Shown here: piece after piece, positions 44,851-53,238 of the stretch
Layout of the letters: every line of letters starts with the position of its first letter
Numbering within the stretch: the first letter of the stretch is position 1
Assembly: GCA_017644105.1 (NCBI GenBank)
Contig: JAEPMD010000016.1
Location: 1-64,000 of the forward strand
Reading direction: 5' to 3'
DNA: 64,000 bases
Source of the DNA: Rhizobiaceae bacterium
GTDB taxonomy: Bacteria > Pseudomonadota > Alphaproteobacteria > Rhizobiales > Rhizobiaceae
Notes under the pieces: generated by a model
The model's input: only the letters and a program-made list of their open reading frames with translations
Told to the model about the DNA's origin: nothing
Databases searched by the model: none
Made by a program: the position numbers and the translations under genes

Positions 44851-45555
44851 ATGAGTATTCTTAAAATGAGTGATTTATCCAATTGGACCCCGCGAAACCG
44901 TCCAGGTTTGAGCGTGTTGGAAGGTCGATTCTCAAAAGTGGTTCCATTTTCAACGCAAGATCATCAACATGTGCTTTGGGAAGCGCTTGGGGGACAAGCG
45001 GCGAATGAACTTATGACCTATTTCCCCAATGGTCCTTATGATCGTGCAGAAGAGTTTGGCGCTTGGCTGCATGAGATGAACGAAAATGGCTCCTATCAGA
45101 CCATGGTTTTTTATGATGTCGCGGGGCAGAATATTCTGGGCATGGCAAGTTATATGCGTATTGATCAGAATAACGGTGTTGCTGAGGTCGGTGCAGTAGC
45201 GCATGGGCCTAAAATGGCGCGAAGTAAAATCGCGACAGAAGTTCATTATCTCATGGCAAGTCATGTGTTTGATGACTTGGGTTATCGTCGATACGAGTGG
45301 AAACTCAACAATGAAAATATGGCGTCTCATCAAGCTGCCAAACGATTGGGATTTATCTTTGAAGGCGTTTTTCGCCAGCATATTGTCGCAAAAGGCAAGA
45401 ACAGGGACACAGCGTGGTATGCGATGATTGATCAGGATTGGCCGACCGTCAGCGCAGCCATGCAAGCCTGGCTCTCGGATGAGAATTTTGATGAAAATAA
45501 TTTGCAGATTGAACGGCTAGAAGATATGAGAGAGCGTATTCAATCAGCTAAGTAA
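44851..45555 (+). CDS. GNAT-family acetyltransferase (RimJ/RimL type)
   Basis: 234 residues from ATG 44851 (ATG 44866 also possible; neither has a clear ribosome site). The GNAT fold shows the conserved C-terminal block YEWKLNNENMASHQAAKRLGF, then FEGVFRQHIVAKGKNRDTAWYAM, typical of RimJ/RimL-like N-acetyltransferases. The target, a protein N-terminus or small molecule, is unknown. A small membrane-protein gene follows 12 bases later. Confidence 0.88.
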   Translation: MSILKMSDLSNWTPRNRPGLSVLEGRFSKVVPFSTQDHQHVLWEALGGQAANELMTYFPNGPYDRAEEFGAWLHEMNENGSYQTMVFYDVAGQNILGMASYMRIDQNNGVAEVGAVAHGPKMARSKIATEVHYLMASHVFDDLGYRRYEWKLNNENMASHQAAKRLGFIFEGVFRQHIVAKGKNRDTAWYAMIDQDWPTVSAAMQAWLSDENFDENNLQIERLEDMRERIQSAK

Positions 45556-45567
45556 GGCATCGACTAT

Positions 45568-45795
45568 ATGAGCGAGAAATCTGAAACAAAATCTGCAGCC
45601 ATTGCCGCCGCGGTCATCATGTTGTTCGTCGCTTCAAGTTATTTCTTTATGCCGCCGCTTCTTGGTTGGCTATCTGATATTTCTGTGTGGCTTGCTTATA
45701 TTGTGGCTGCATTATTTGTGCTGGCATTTTTTGGCATTTTCTGGGTTCGTAGTAAGTTTCAGAAAAAACGAGACGAGAAAAATCAGTCTCAATAG
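45568..45795 (+). CDS. Small two-helix membrane protein
   Basis: 75 residues. Two hydrophobic segments (about 9-32 and 38-60), short charged ends with a basic tail (RSKFQKKRDEKNQ). It starts 12 bases after the GNAT gene, so they are likely co-transcribed. No family recognised; real because of codon pattern, spacing and membrane character. Confidence 0.7.
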   Translation: MSEKSETKSAAIAAAVIMLFVASSYFFMPPLLGWLSDISVWLAYIVAALFVLAFFGIFWVRSKFQKKRDEKNQSQ

Positions 45796-45799
45796 TCGC

Positions 45800-46762
45800 T
45801 TAGCTTAGCACAGCACCCAATAACAAAATTCCCAGCAAAATGATGAGAATTGCGCCCATCACTTCAATGGAGCTGCCAATGCGCATGGCCGCCTGATCGC
45901 TATTGGCAAATCGAACCGCGGTGTTTTTTGCCATGACCGCAAGTGTTGCCAATGTTGAGACAGTGATCGCCGTCCCAATTGACATGGCAAACACGGATAA
46001 AATACCGCCGAGATATAAATTGTGCAGCAAGGCAAAAGACAAGACAATCACCGCGCCCGAACAAGGACGCAATCCAACGGCAATGATCGCCGACCAAGCT
46101 TGACGCAATGTCAGATCACCAGAGAGAGATTTAGGATCGGGCATATGGGCATGACCGCAGGTTGAACAGGTTTCGCCCGGTGCTAAGTGATCATGGCTAT
46201 GATCGTGATCATGGTGATCCTTCGGCGCAAACCAATGTTTGATCTTTTTCCATAAGAGCCAACAGCCAAATAGGATAATTAAAACATAGCTCGCAGCTTC
46301 CAAAGTGAATGTCGCATCACTCATGGAAATGGCTGTGCCGCGGAGAACAAAATAGACGGCACCTACCACGATAATCGCGGTGAGACCTTGCAGAAACGAG
46401 GACATGAAAGAGAGTGTGACACCGCGTTTAAGCTCAACCTCATTTGCGATCATATATGACGATATCACGGCCTTGCCATGGCCAGGGCCAGCAGCGTGGA
46501 AGATCCCATAGGCAAAGGACATTCCAACTAGCAGCCACAATTTGGCAGGGTCAGTTTTCATTTCCTTGAGTGCTGAGGTCAGCGCGCGATAAAATTGTTG
46601 CTGATAATTATTGATGGTCATCAAAATATCGGCAAATGGTCCTTGTACGACGATCTGAGATTCACTTGCACCGATACCGAGTGAAGATTGCGCTTGGCTC
46701 GCGGTGATAAAGCAAAGTAGCAATACGCAAGCCAGATATAGCTTGTGCGAAAGTCTTAGCAT
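45800..46762 (-). CDS. NicO/RcnA-family nickel-cobalt (or zinc) permease
   Basis: 320 residues, COG2215 type, with a signal-like first helix and about six further membrane helices. The family motif HAAGPGHGKAVISSY is present near residue 90. A cytoplasmic or periplasmic histidine loop (HHDHDHSHDHL) and a CSTCGHAH group would bind metal. A second functional helix bears GLRPCSGAVIVLSFAL. It follows the DUF1007 gene with a seven-base overlap, the usual pair. In this cluster, with a COG0523 GTPase, export or import of zinc, nickel or cobalt is equally possible. Confidence 0.88.
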   Translation of the reverse strand: MLRLSHKLYLACVLLLCFITASQAQSSLGIGASESQIVVQGPFADILMTINNYQQQFYRALTSALKEMKTDPAKLWLLVGMSFAYGIFHAAGPGHGKAVISSYMIANEVELKRGVTLSFMSSFLQGLTAIIVVGAVYFVLRGTAISMSDATFTLEAASYVLIILFGCWLLWKKIKHWFAPKDHHDHDHSHDHLAPGETCSTCGHAHMPDPKSLSGDLTLRQAWSAIIAVGLRPCSGAVIVLSFALLHNLYLGGILSVFAMSIGTAITVSTLATLAVMAKNTAVRFANSDQAAMRIGSSIEVMGAILIILLGILLLGAVLS

Positions 46763-47421
46763 GACACCTCAAGCCGGGTCGCAAACATTTTTGAGAGGTC
46801 GTTATTGTCACCTTCATCATAAAAGGCTTCGGTTAGGCTGCCTTCATTTTGCGCAAGAACTTCGTCGGGGTCTGGTCGTAAAACAGACTTATTGCACTGA
46901 TTTTGAAATGGCCCGGTAAACTTAAGGTCGGTATCGTTCAAAAAATCAATTGATGCATAGAATGTTGGGTCAAACACGCCAACGGAAATTTTGCCTTCCA
47001 ATTTCAGCGGATGGGCCGGTGACATTGCAAAAAACATTAACAGCTGATCATCCACATAATCAGCAATAATCATATCTGGTGCTGCCATGGCGACAGACTG
47101 GCCATTCACTTCAAGATCCGTGTAATACCCAAACTCAGCCAAAGATTTATGCACAACACTGCCAATTTCTTCGAGTTCCTCGGGATCAAGTTTTAGATTG
47201 CTATTGGCATCAAAATCGATCAACACACTGGCGGAGAAAAATTCATCAAAGCGCCAGACGTGGCGAATTTCTTCAAGATTTCCAGCATCATTTGACAGCA
47301 TTTCAACATTCGCTTCAGCGAAAACATGCGGGTGTGCTTGGGATGTTTGGGTAGACAAGGCTACTGTCGATGCGCATAAGCCGGCAAGCACCAAGACATT
47401 TGAACTTCGTTTTGAAAACAT
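46756..47421 (-). CDS. DUF1007 periplasmic protein
   Basis: 221 residues with a signal peptide (cleavage near SQA, residue 29) and the DUF1007 start AHPHVFAEANVE; the conserved AHPHVF histidines may bind metal. DUF1007 proteins are coupled to NicO permeases and are thought to act as their periplasmic partner. Seven-base overlap with the permease gene supports this. Confidence 0.88.
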   Translation of the reverse strand: MFSKRSSNVLVLAGLCASTVALSTQTSQAHPHVFAEANVEMLSNDAGNLEEIRHVWRFDEFFSASVLIDFDANSNLKLDPEELEEIGSVVHKSLAEFGYYTDLEVNGQSVAMAAPDMIIADYVDDQLLMFFAMSPAHPLKLEGKISVGVFDPTFYASIDFLNDTDLKFTGPFQNQCNKSVLRPDPDEVLAQNEGSLTEAFYDEGDNNDLSKMFATRLEVSC

Positions 47422-47488
47422 GATTTACCAATAGCCTTTTATATATTCGAGTTAAGTCTCACAAAAATGAGTCAAAATTCTGTCAACA

Positions 47489-48478
47489 TCAGCCCGCAAT
47501 ATCTATCACACCACATTCGCCGCTTTCAGAACCAAATGCAAGTAAACGCCCGTCTTTATTCCAATGCATGCTGGTGATTGCTGAATTGCCACCACGGCGC
47601 AAGAGTGCTTCTTTACTGTCTTCAAATCGCGCCGCGATGATCATACCGTCGGCATATCCAATGGCCACAACATCTTCGGTTGGGTGACAGTCAACGCAGG
47701 TCACCATCGTGTCACCGCGCGTCCCCAATTCCAATGGCGCTTTACCCATTGGGCCATCTTTGCCGGAAAACGGCCAAACTATAGCTGCTGGTGCGCCAGA
47801 TGATGCAAGCCATTTTCCTTTGGCTGACCAGGACATGGATTTTACTTTGGCAGGATAGCCAGACATGCGCATGTGGCGTGTGTCATCTGATGATTTGCCA
47901 TCAATTTTCCATCCATGCAGCGCATTTTCCTGCATTGATGTCACAACAAAGCGACCGTCTGGGGAAAAGGTTACATCGATGTGAGCTCCGTCCCAGACCA
48001 AATTCACCGGTGCTGTTTGATTGTTCACCCAATGGAGAGACACTCCGTTATATCGCGCAAAAGCAACACGCATGCCTTTTGGTGCAAAGGCTAATCCCTC
48101 AATGCTACGTTCTTCTTCAAATTCCCGAATTGTCCCGTTTTTAAGACGGATATGCGCTTTTCGCCCTGATGCAAACCCCACAGATTGTTGAGGACCTGCG
48201 GCGAGGGCTGTTATCCATTTATGGCCAATATTTGCAAGTTCGCTTGATGTCCCATCTTTATCCAGCGACATGACTTTACCATCTTCGCCCGCTGAGATGA
48301 GCGTTTTATCATCCTGAGCTGGTGTTGCGCATAATAGACCATCATGCTGCTCGCTCATATGATGTCCGTGATCCAGACGGTGAATTTCACCGGACGCTAA
48401 AGCAAAATAAGGAACATCCTGGATGAAGCGCGCAGTTATGCAATGATCATCAAGATCCAAAGGCGCATGCGTTGGCAT
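47489..48478 (-). CDS. WD40-repeat protein of the metal cluster
   Basis: 329 residues, a single beta propeller with about six or seven degenerate WD40 blades (for example HIDVTFSPDGRFVVTSMQEN, ITSMHWNKDGRLLAFGSES). No signal peptide, so cytoplasmic. It starts three bases after the COG0523 GTPase gene. This neighbour pair recurs in alphaproteobacteria, suggesting it helps the GTPase or its target protein; the exact role is unknown. Confidence 0.85.
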   Translation of the reverse strand: MPTHAPLDLDDHCITARFIQDVPYFALASGEIHRLDHGHHMSEQHDGLLCATPAQDDKTLISAGEDGKVMSLDKDGTSSELANIGHKWITALAAGPQQSVGFASGRKAHIRLKNGTIREFEEERSIEGLAFAPKGMRVAFARYNGVSLHWVNNQTAPVNLVWDGAHIDVTFSPDGRFVVTSMQENALHGWKIDGKSSDDTRHMRMSGYPAKVKSMSWSAKGKWLASSGAPAAIVWPFSGKDGPMGKAPLELGTRGDTMVTCVDCHPTEDVVAIGYADGMIIAARFEDSKEALLRRGGNSAITSMHWNKDGRLLAFGSESGECGVIDIAG

Positions 48479-48481
48479 TAG

Positions 48482-49600
48482 TTACGCCTCACAAGCCTTA
48501 AATGTTCTTTCAAGTCTCTCGGCGTCTAAATCGCGGCCGATAAATACGATACGGCTTTCGCGTGGTTCGTTCTCTTTCCAAGGACGATTATGATCGCCTT
48601 CAATGATCATGTGAATGCCTTGGACAACATAACGGTCATCATCATCGTTTAACGCGATAATGCCTTTGAGCCTGAGGATATTTGGTCCATCCATTTGAGT
48701 TGTTTTCTGGATCCATGGAAAGAACTTATTCGGGTCCAATTGTCCGGCGCGCAGTGAAATTGATTTCACGCTGGTATCATGCTTGTCAGCTGATAATTTG
48801 TCATCCCCATGGTGATGATGTTCGTGATCGTGATCGTGATCGTGATCATGGTGGTGGTGTGCGTGGTCATGATCATGATCATGATGGTGGTGGTCGCAAC
48901 CCGGTCCGCATTCGTGATCTGGATGACCGTGTTCCGCTTCACCTTGATCCAAGAAATGCGGATCAGTTTCAATGGCACGTGCAAGATCAAAAGCGCCGCG
49001 ATCGAGAATTTTATCAAGATCAACGCTCGAGCGTTCTGTCCGGTGGATATTTGCTGATGGATTAATCTTTCTTACTGTGGTCTCAATCGCCGATAGCTCT
49101 TCCGCTGATACCAGATCAGATTTGTTTATTAGCACCACATCCGCAAAGGCAATTTGGTCTTCTGCTTCGGGTGAATCTTTCAAACGCAAGGGCAAATGTT
49201 TTGCGTCAACGAGCGCGATCACAGCATCGAGCTGTGTTTTGGTGCGTACATCATCGTCCATAAAAAATGTTTGTGCCACAGGCACGGGATCTGCCAAACC
49301 AGTCGTTTCAACAATGATGGCATCAAATCGACCCGCGCGGCGCGTTAATCCCTGTACAACGCGAATAAGATCACCACGCACGGTACAGCAGACACAACCA
49401 TTATTCATTTCATAAATTTCTTCATCCGATTCAACGATGAGGTCATTATCGATGCCAATTTCACCAAATTCATTGACAATAACAGCATATTTCTTGCCGT
49501 GATCACCGGTTAAAATTCTGTTCAGTAATGTTGTTTTGCCGGCCCCTAGATAGCCAGTCAGAACGGTTACAGGGATAGGAGCAGGGGTTTGAATATTCAT
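48482..49600 (-). CDS. COG0523 (CobW/ZNG1-like) metallochaperone GTPase
   Basis: 372 residues from ATG 49600. GTPase motifs: Walker [13 protein letters not shown], the metal-binding CVCC in [22 protein letters not shown] and NKSD. Residues about 230-275 form a His/Asp-rich loop encoded by hexamer repeats, expected to bind zinc. The C-terminal CobW domain closes the protein. COG0523 proteins deliver zinc or cobalt to client enzymes, often in zinc shortage. The creatininase-like metalloenzyme upstream is a possible client. The substrate metal is inferred. Confidence 0.92.
   Translation of the reverse strand: MNIQTPAPIPVTVLTGYLGAGKTTLLNRILTGDHGKKYAVIVNEFGEIGIDNDLIVESDEEIYEMNNGCVCCTVRGDLIRVVQGLTRRAGRFDAIIVETTGLADPVPVAQTFFMDDDVRTKTQLDAVIALVDAKHLPLRLKDSPEAEDQIAFADVVLINKSDLVSAEELSAIETTVRKINPSANIHRTERSSVDLDKILDRGAFDLARAIETDPHFLDQGEAEHGHPDHECGPGCDHHHHDHDHDHAHHHHDHDHDHDHEHHHHGDDKLSADKHDTSVKSISLRAGQLDPNKFFPWIQKTTQMDGPNILRLKGIIALNDDDDRYVVQGIHMIIEGDHNRPWKENEPRESRIVFIGRDLDAERLERTFKACEA
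48806..48897. repeat. Hexamer tandem repeats coding the His/Asp loop
   Basis: CGTGAT four times in a row (48823-48846) and CATGAT three times (48868-48885), with related GGTGGT units between. On the minus strand these read as His-Asp dipeptides of the GTPase. The array is in frame and could vary in length by slippage without breaking the gene. Confidence 0.85.
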
Positions 49601-49680
49601 GATGGCCTCGATCAAGTACGTATCAAAAAGATATAGGAAAGTTAGTCTGAAATTTCCATGCCTGAATTTCAATTATTAGC

Positions 49681-50439
49681 TTATTTTAAATCTTCCATAT
49701 TAAAGGCAATCATGTCTTCGATAAGCTCGCAGATGCCTTTGAAAGCATGGTCGAGGATTTGATGACCTTTTTCAGGTTTTGCGCGTGTTGCAAAACCAAC
49801 AACACCGTTTTCGTTGAGATCACTCATCTTCCATCCGAATGCATGCTGCCCATAGGCGCGCAGGTGTTTGAAGTTGTCGATATACTCGCTTTGTTGCGAT
49901 GAGTAATCTTGAACTTTCTTTCTATCGACCAGATCCGGGGCGATGGCCAACATGATTGAGGTTTCAATATCGCCTGCGTGAATATCGATGGATTTATCAA
50001 TGGTTGATCGTAGATGCTCAGGAAGACCAAATCGGGTCCAGTGGGTGACAACAACCAACGCATTCCACTTAACTCTGGCTTCTGTCGCGACAATGGTGAG
50101 AAGGGGGGAATTGCCCCCGTGTGCGTTGAGCAACAAGATTTTACGGTGTCCAAGATTGACTTGCTCTTCGATGATTGAGAGCCATTTTGAAATGGCTTCG
50201 TCATAACTTAAGGATCTTGATCCCTCAAAGTCCATATGTTCAACGGAATAGCCAATTGGTTCGGTTGGCAAAATGTTGATATTAACCGCAAATGCATGCT
50301 TCTCTAGCCTTGCAGCGAATTCCGATGCTATAATTGTGTCAGTTTGCAGCGGTAAATGGGGCCCATGCTGTTCCCATGCACCCAAAGGCAGCACTGTGAT
50401 TGATTGGTCAGGTTCAGTATTCATGCTTTGTCCTGCCAT
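49681..50439 (-). CDS. Creatininase-family metal-dependent amidohydrolase
   Basis: 252 residues. Creatininase fold with the metal ligands expected for the family: Glu and His in LGAWEQHGPHLPL, Asp in TDTIIA, His in NAHGGN and a late Glu in IDIHAGDIETS. Family members open cyclic amides (creatinine) or cut formamides; the substrate here is unknown. It heads the leftward metal cluster. The ATG at 50439 lacks a ribosome site; ATG 50424 has AGGA upstream and may be the true start. Confidence 0.88.
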   Translation of the reverse strand: MAGQSMNTEPDQSITVLPLGAWEQHGPHLPLQTDTIIASEFAARLEKHAFAVNINILPTEPIGYSVEHMDFEGSRSLSYDEAISKWLSIIEEQVNLGHRKILLLNAHGGNSPLLTIVATEARVKWNALVVVTHWTRFGLPEHLRSTIDKSIDIHAGDIETSIMLAIAPDLVDRKKVQDYSSQQSEYIDNFKHLRAYGQHAFGWKMSDLNENGVVGFATRAKPEKGHQILDHAFKGICELIEDMIAFNMEDLK

Positions 50440-50489
50440 AAAAGGGATGTTACGATCAAGCTCGCATTGTAATTGAGTTTGTAAGTCTT

Positions 50490-50999
50490 GTGGAGTTTGA
50501 ATTGGTCAAATCTGACACTAAAAAAATCAAAAGAAAAAATGCGAATGGCCAAAAGCGCAAAACAAAAAAGAGAAGTTCTAACACGGCTATTATCAATCTT
50601 TTGGGGGATATTCACCGAGGCTCTCGTGCATCGCTATCTGAGAAACTTCAGAAACTTGGATTATTTGGTGGGCAGGAGCGTATCATTTTACTTCTCAAGG
50701 ATCACGATGGGTTAACGCCTTCGGAGATTGCCGAAAAGCTGAACGTGTCACCTCCGACCATTGCTAAATCAATTTCGCGATTAACCGCTCGTGGAGTTTT
50801 GGTCCGGCGAATAGATAAATCCGATCGCAGGCGGGCCAATGTATTTCTCTCAAATGTCGGCCACTCTATGGTCAAAAGCATCGAGAAAGAGCAACGCAAG
50901 TGGAAAAAGAAGGTGCTCAAATCTATGAACAAAGCTGAAAAAGCTGAACTTTTGAGACATTTACGCCAAATATTGAGCAATATCGATCAAATCGATTAG
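50490..50999 (+). CDS. MarR-family transcriptional regulator
   Basis: 169 residues with a basic N-terminal extension and a winged helix (LTPSEIAEKLNVSPPTIAKSI, then RIDKSDRRRANVFLS). The start could be GTG 50490 or, with a GGAG six bases upstream, TTG 50502. It diverges from the creatininase-like gene across about 50 bases and probably controls it. Confidence 0.88.
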   Translation: MEFELVKSDTKKIKRKNANGQKRKTKKRSSNTAIINLLGDIHRGSRASLSEKLQKLGLFGGQERIILLLKDHDGLTPSEIAEKLNVSPPTIAKSISRLTARGVLVRRIDKSDRRRANVFLSNVGHSMVKSIEKEQRKWKKKVLKSMNKAEKAELLRHLRQILSNIDQID

Positions 51000-51015
51000 A
51001 GATCATTTGCAAAAG

Positions 51016-51027
51016 TTATTTAAATAA
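51016..51027. promoter_or_regulatory. AT-only palindrome before lacI-type gene
   Basis: TTATTTAAATAA, a perfect 12-base palindrome in an AT-rich stretch 87 bases before the LacI-type gene, followed by a second ATTTAAAT. It may be an operator or merely AT-rich promoter DNA. Confidence 0.3.
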
Positions 51028-51113
51028 TTTAAATATTTTTCTAAATTATTGAAACAGAGTTTTCGACGGCTTGTTTGTTGAGCCTTCGAATAGTCTGTGA
51101 GAAAGGTATTGAG

Positions 51114-52136
51114 TTGGCGCAAAAAGTAAAATTATCCACGATCGCGGATCAGTTAGGTGTTTCGACTGCAACCGTCTCACTCGCTCTCAGAGATAGCCCA
51201 CTTGTTGCAGAAGACACGCGGCAAAAAATCAAAGATACAGCCTTGGATATGGGTTATATTTATAACCGTCGCGCTGCCAGTTTAAGAACATCGCGGTCTG
51301 GGATTATTGGTGTTGTCGTTCATGATATCATGAACCCGTTTTATGCTGAGATCTTGAAAGCGATTGAAAGTGAGTTAGATCGCAGCGGTCAAACCTTCAT
51401 TCTTTCAAATCATTATGACTCTGTTCCTAAACAAAGAGATTTCTTGGAAACCTTGCTGCAATTGGGTGCGGACGGCGTGATCATGTCACCTGCCATTGAT
51501 ACGCCATCACGTGACATAAAACTGGCTGAAGACAATGGAATGCCAGCTGTTCTGATCGCCCGTTCGGTTACTGATATTGACGTGCCGACTTATCGTGGGG
51601 ATGATGCTTATGGCATTGCCTTGGCGACAAACCATTTGATCGGCCTGGGGCATAAATCAATCGCGTTTGTGGGCGGTGCGGATAATACATCAACAGGTCG
51701 AGATCGTTATCGCGGGTATGTGGAAGCTTTGAAAAAGGCCGGATTAGAAGTTGATCCTATGCTACGTGTTTCAGGGCCTCGCACGAAACAAGAAGGATTT
51801 GAGGCTGCGGTGAACTTTCTTTCGATGTCGCAAAAACCAACTGCTGCAGTGTGTTGGAATGACCTTGTTGCAATTGGATTGATCAACGGTATTTATCGTG
51901 CCGGTCTTACACCTGGAAAAGACATTTCTGTCACAGGATATGATGATCTGATTGAGGCGTCGATTTCAATGCCGGCATTAACAACTGTTTGGAATGGACA
52001 GTCAATGGTCGGACGCCGTGCTGCGCGAGCCTTGCTCGACCGGTTATCTGGATCAGATGAAGTGAATGGATTGCATTTAATCAAGCCGGAAATGCGTATT
52101 CGCCAGTCCACAGCGCCAATGGTACCACGGGCTTAA
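51114..52136 (+). CDS. LacI-family transcriptional regulator
   Basis: 340 residues from TTG 51114, which has AAAGG seven bases upstream; earlier TTG codons at 51075 and 51078 would add a non-conserved extension. Helix-turn-helix KLSTIADQLGVSTATVSLAL, hinge helix and a periplasmic-binding-type sugar domain (GIIGVVVHDIMNPFYAEIL). It is followed after 36 bases by a hydroxyacid dehydrogenase gene and probably controls it. The ligand is likely a sugar or sugar acid. Confidence 0.92.
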   Translation: MAQKVKLSTIADQLGVSTATVSLALRDSPLVAEDTRQKIKDTALDMGYIYNRRAASLRTSRSGIIGVVVHDIMNPFYAEILKAIESELDRSGQTFILSNHYDSVPKQRDFLETLLQLGADGVIMSPAIDTPSRDIKLAEDNGMPAVLIARSVTDIDVPTYRGDDAYGIALATNHLIGLGHKSIAFVGGADNTSTGRDRYRGYVEALKKAGLEVDPMLRVSGPRTKQEGFEAAVNFLSMSQKPTAAVCWNDLVAIGLINGIYRAGLTPGKDISVTGYDDLIEASISMPALTTVWNGQSMVGRRAARALLDRLSGSDEVNGLHLIKPEMRIRQSTAPMVPRA

Positions 52137-52172
52137 TCAACTAATTTTTCTTTGCTCACATTAAGGTCTAAA

Positions 52173-53135
52173 ATGTCTAAACCCGTTATCCTCGTTCCTG
52201 GCGCAATTTATGAACATGTGGTCAAACGTGTCGAAGCTGATTTTGAATTATTACGCGTTGATAGCGCTGATTTATCTCTTCTGGATGAAACACAGAAGGT
52301 CAGTATTAGGGGCATAGCATCTGCAATTCATCTACCGAATGACTTCATTGCCGGGTTGCCATCACTAGAAATCATCGCGCATTTTGGTGTCGGATATGAT
52401 GTGATTGACGCGAAATTTGCAGGCGAACACAACATTATGGTCTGCAACACGCCTGATGTTTTAAGCGAAGAAGTTGCTGATACGACTATTGGGCTTTTGC
52501 TCAATACATTGCGCGAATTGCCTAAAGCTGAAGCGCATCTTCGGCGCGGTGATTGGGTAAACAAAGGCAATTATCGTTTAACGCCGCTTACTTTGAGAAA
52601 CAGGATCGTGGGTATTTATGGACTTGGTCGCATCGGGCAAGAAATTGCAACACGGCTGGAGGGTTTCGGTGTTGGTATCCACTATCACACCCGGACCAAA
52701 AAAAATGGTGTTTCATATCAATATCACGAAACTCTGCTAGATATGGCAAATGCGGTAGACACTTTGATCTCGATTGTGCCTGGAACACCCGCAACAACAA
52801 AATCAATCGATACGGAAATTCTTGCTGCACTTGGGTCAAATGGTGTTTTCATCAATGTTGGCCGTGGATCGGTTGTCGACGAGGATGCTTTGATAAAAGC
52901 GCTTGAAAACAAAAGCTTAGCTGCTGCAGGCTTGGATGTATTTGAAAACGAGCCAGACCCTCGAAAAGACTTTTTATCGTTGGAAAATGTATCACTTCTT
53001 CCTCATGTGGCCTCGGCCTCTGTACACACGCGCAATGCTATGGGGGATCTTCAAGTTGATAATCTCGTAAATTGGTTTGGGGGCAAATCACCTATCTCAC
53101 CTGTTCCCGAAACCGCTCATATTCTTACGAAATAA
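52173..53135 (+). CDS. D-isomer-specific 2-hydroxyacid dehydrogenase
   Basis: 320 residues from ATG 52173 (AAGG upstream). NAD-binding motif GIYGLGRIGQEIA; catalytic Arg in NVGRGSVVDE, Glu in FENEPDP and His in LLPHVASAS. It reduces a 2-keto acid such as hydroxypyruvate or glyoxylate, or acts in the reverse direction. Forms a two-gene unit with the LacI-type regulator, so a sugar-acid substrate is likely. Confidence 0.9.
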   Translation: MSKPVILVPGAIYEHVVKRVEADFELLRVDSADLSLLDETQKVSIRGIASAIHLPNDFIAGLPSLEIIAHFGVGYDVIDAKFAGEHNIMVCNTPDVLSEEVADTTIGLLLNTLRELPKAEAHLRRGDWVNKGNYRLTPLTLRNRIVGIYGLGRIGQEIATRLEGFGVGIHYHTRTKKNGVSYQYHETLLDMANAVDTLISIVPGTPATTKSIDTEILAALGSNGVFINVGRGSVVDEDALIKALENKSLAAAGLDVFENEPDPRKDFLSLENVSLLPHVASASVHTRNAMGDLQVDNLVNWFGGKSPISPVPETAHILTK

Positions 53136-53238
53136 CTAAAATGCATGGGTGTAAATTATTAGCTAAATCTATGGAATTTTAACTCTTTTTTTAGTTCAAT
53201 CGGTCTAATTTGCATTTAGTTAAGTTGGAAACTAGCTA

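Noticed and set aside
48809-49057. Plus-strand frame coding a very hydrophobic Val/Ile/Met stretch
   Set aside because: It is the antisense shadow of the His/Asp hexamer repeats in the COG0523 gene, not a membrane protein.
50440-50489. Zur box upstream of the creatininase-COG0523 cluster
   Set aside because: Some GTTAC-like words occur, but no convincing palindrome; cannot be called by eye.
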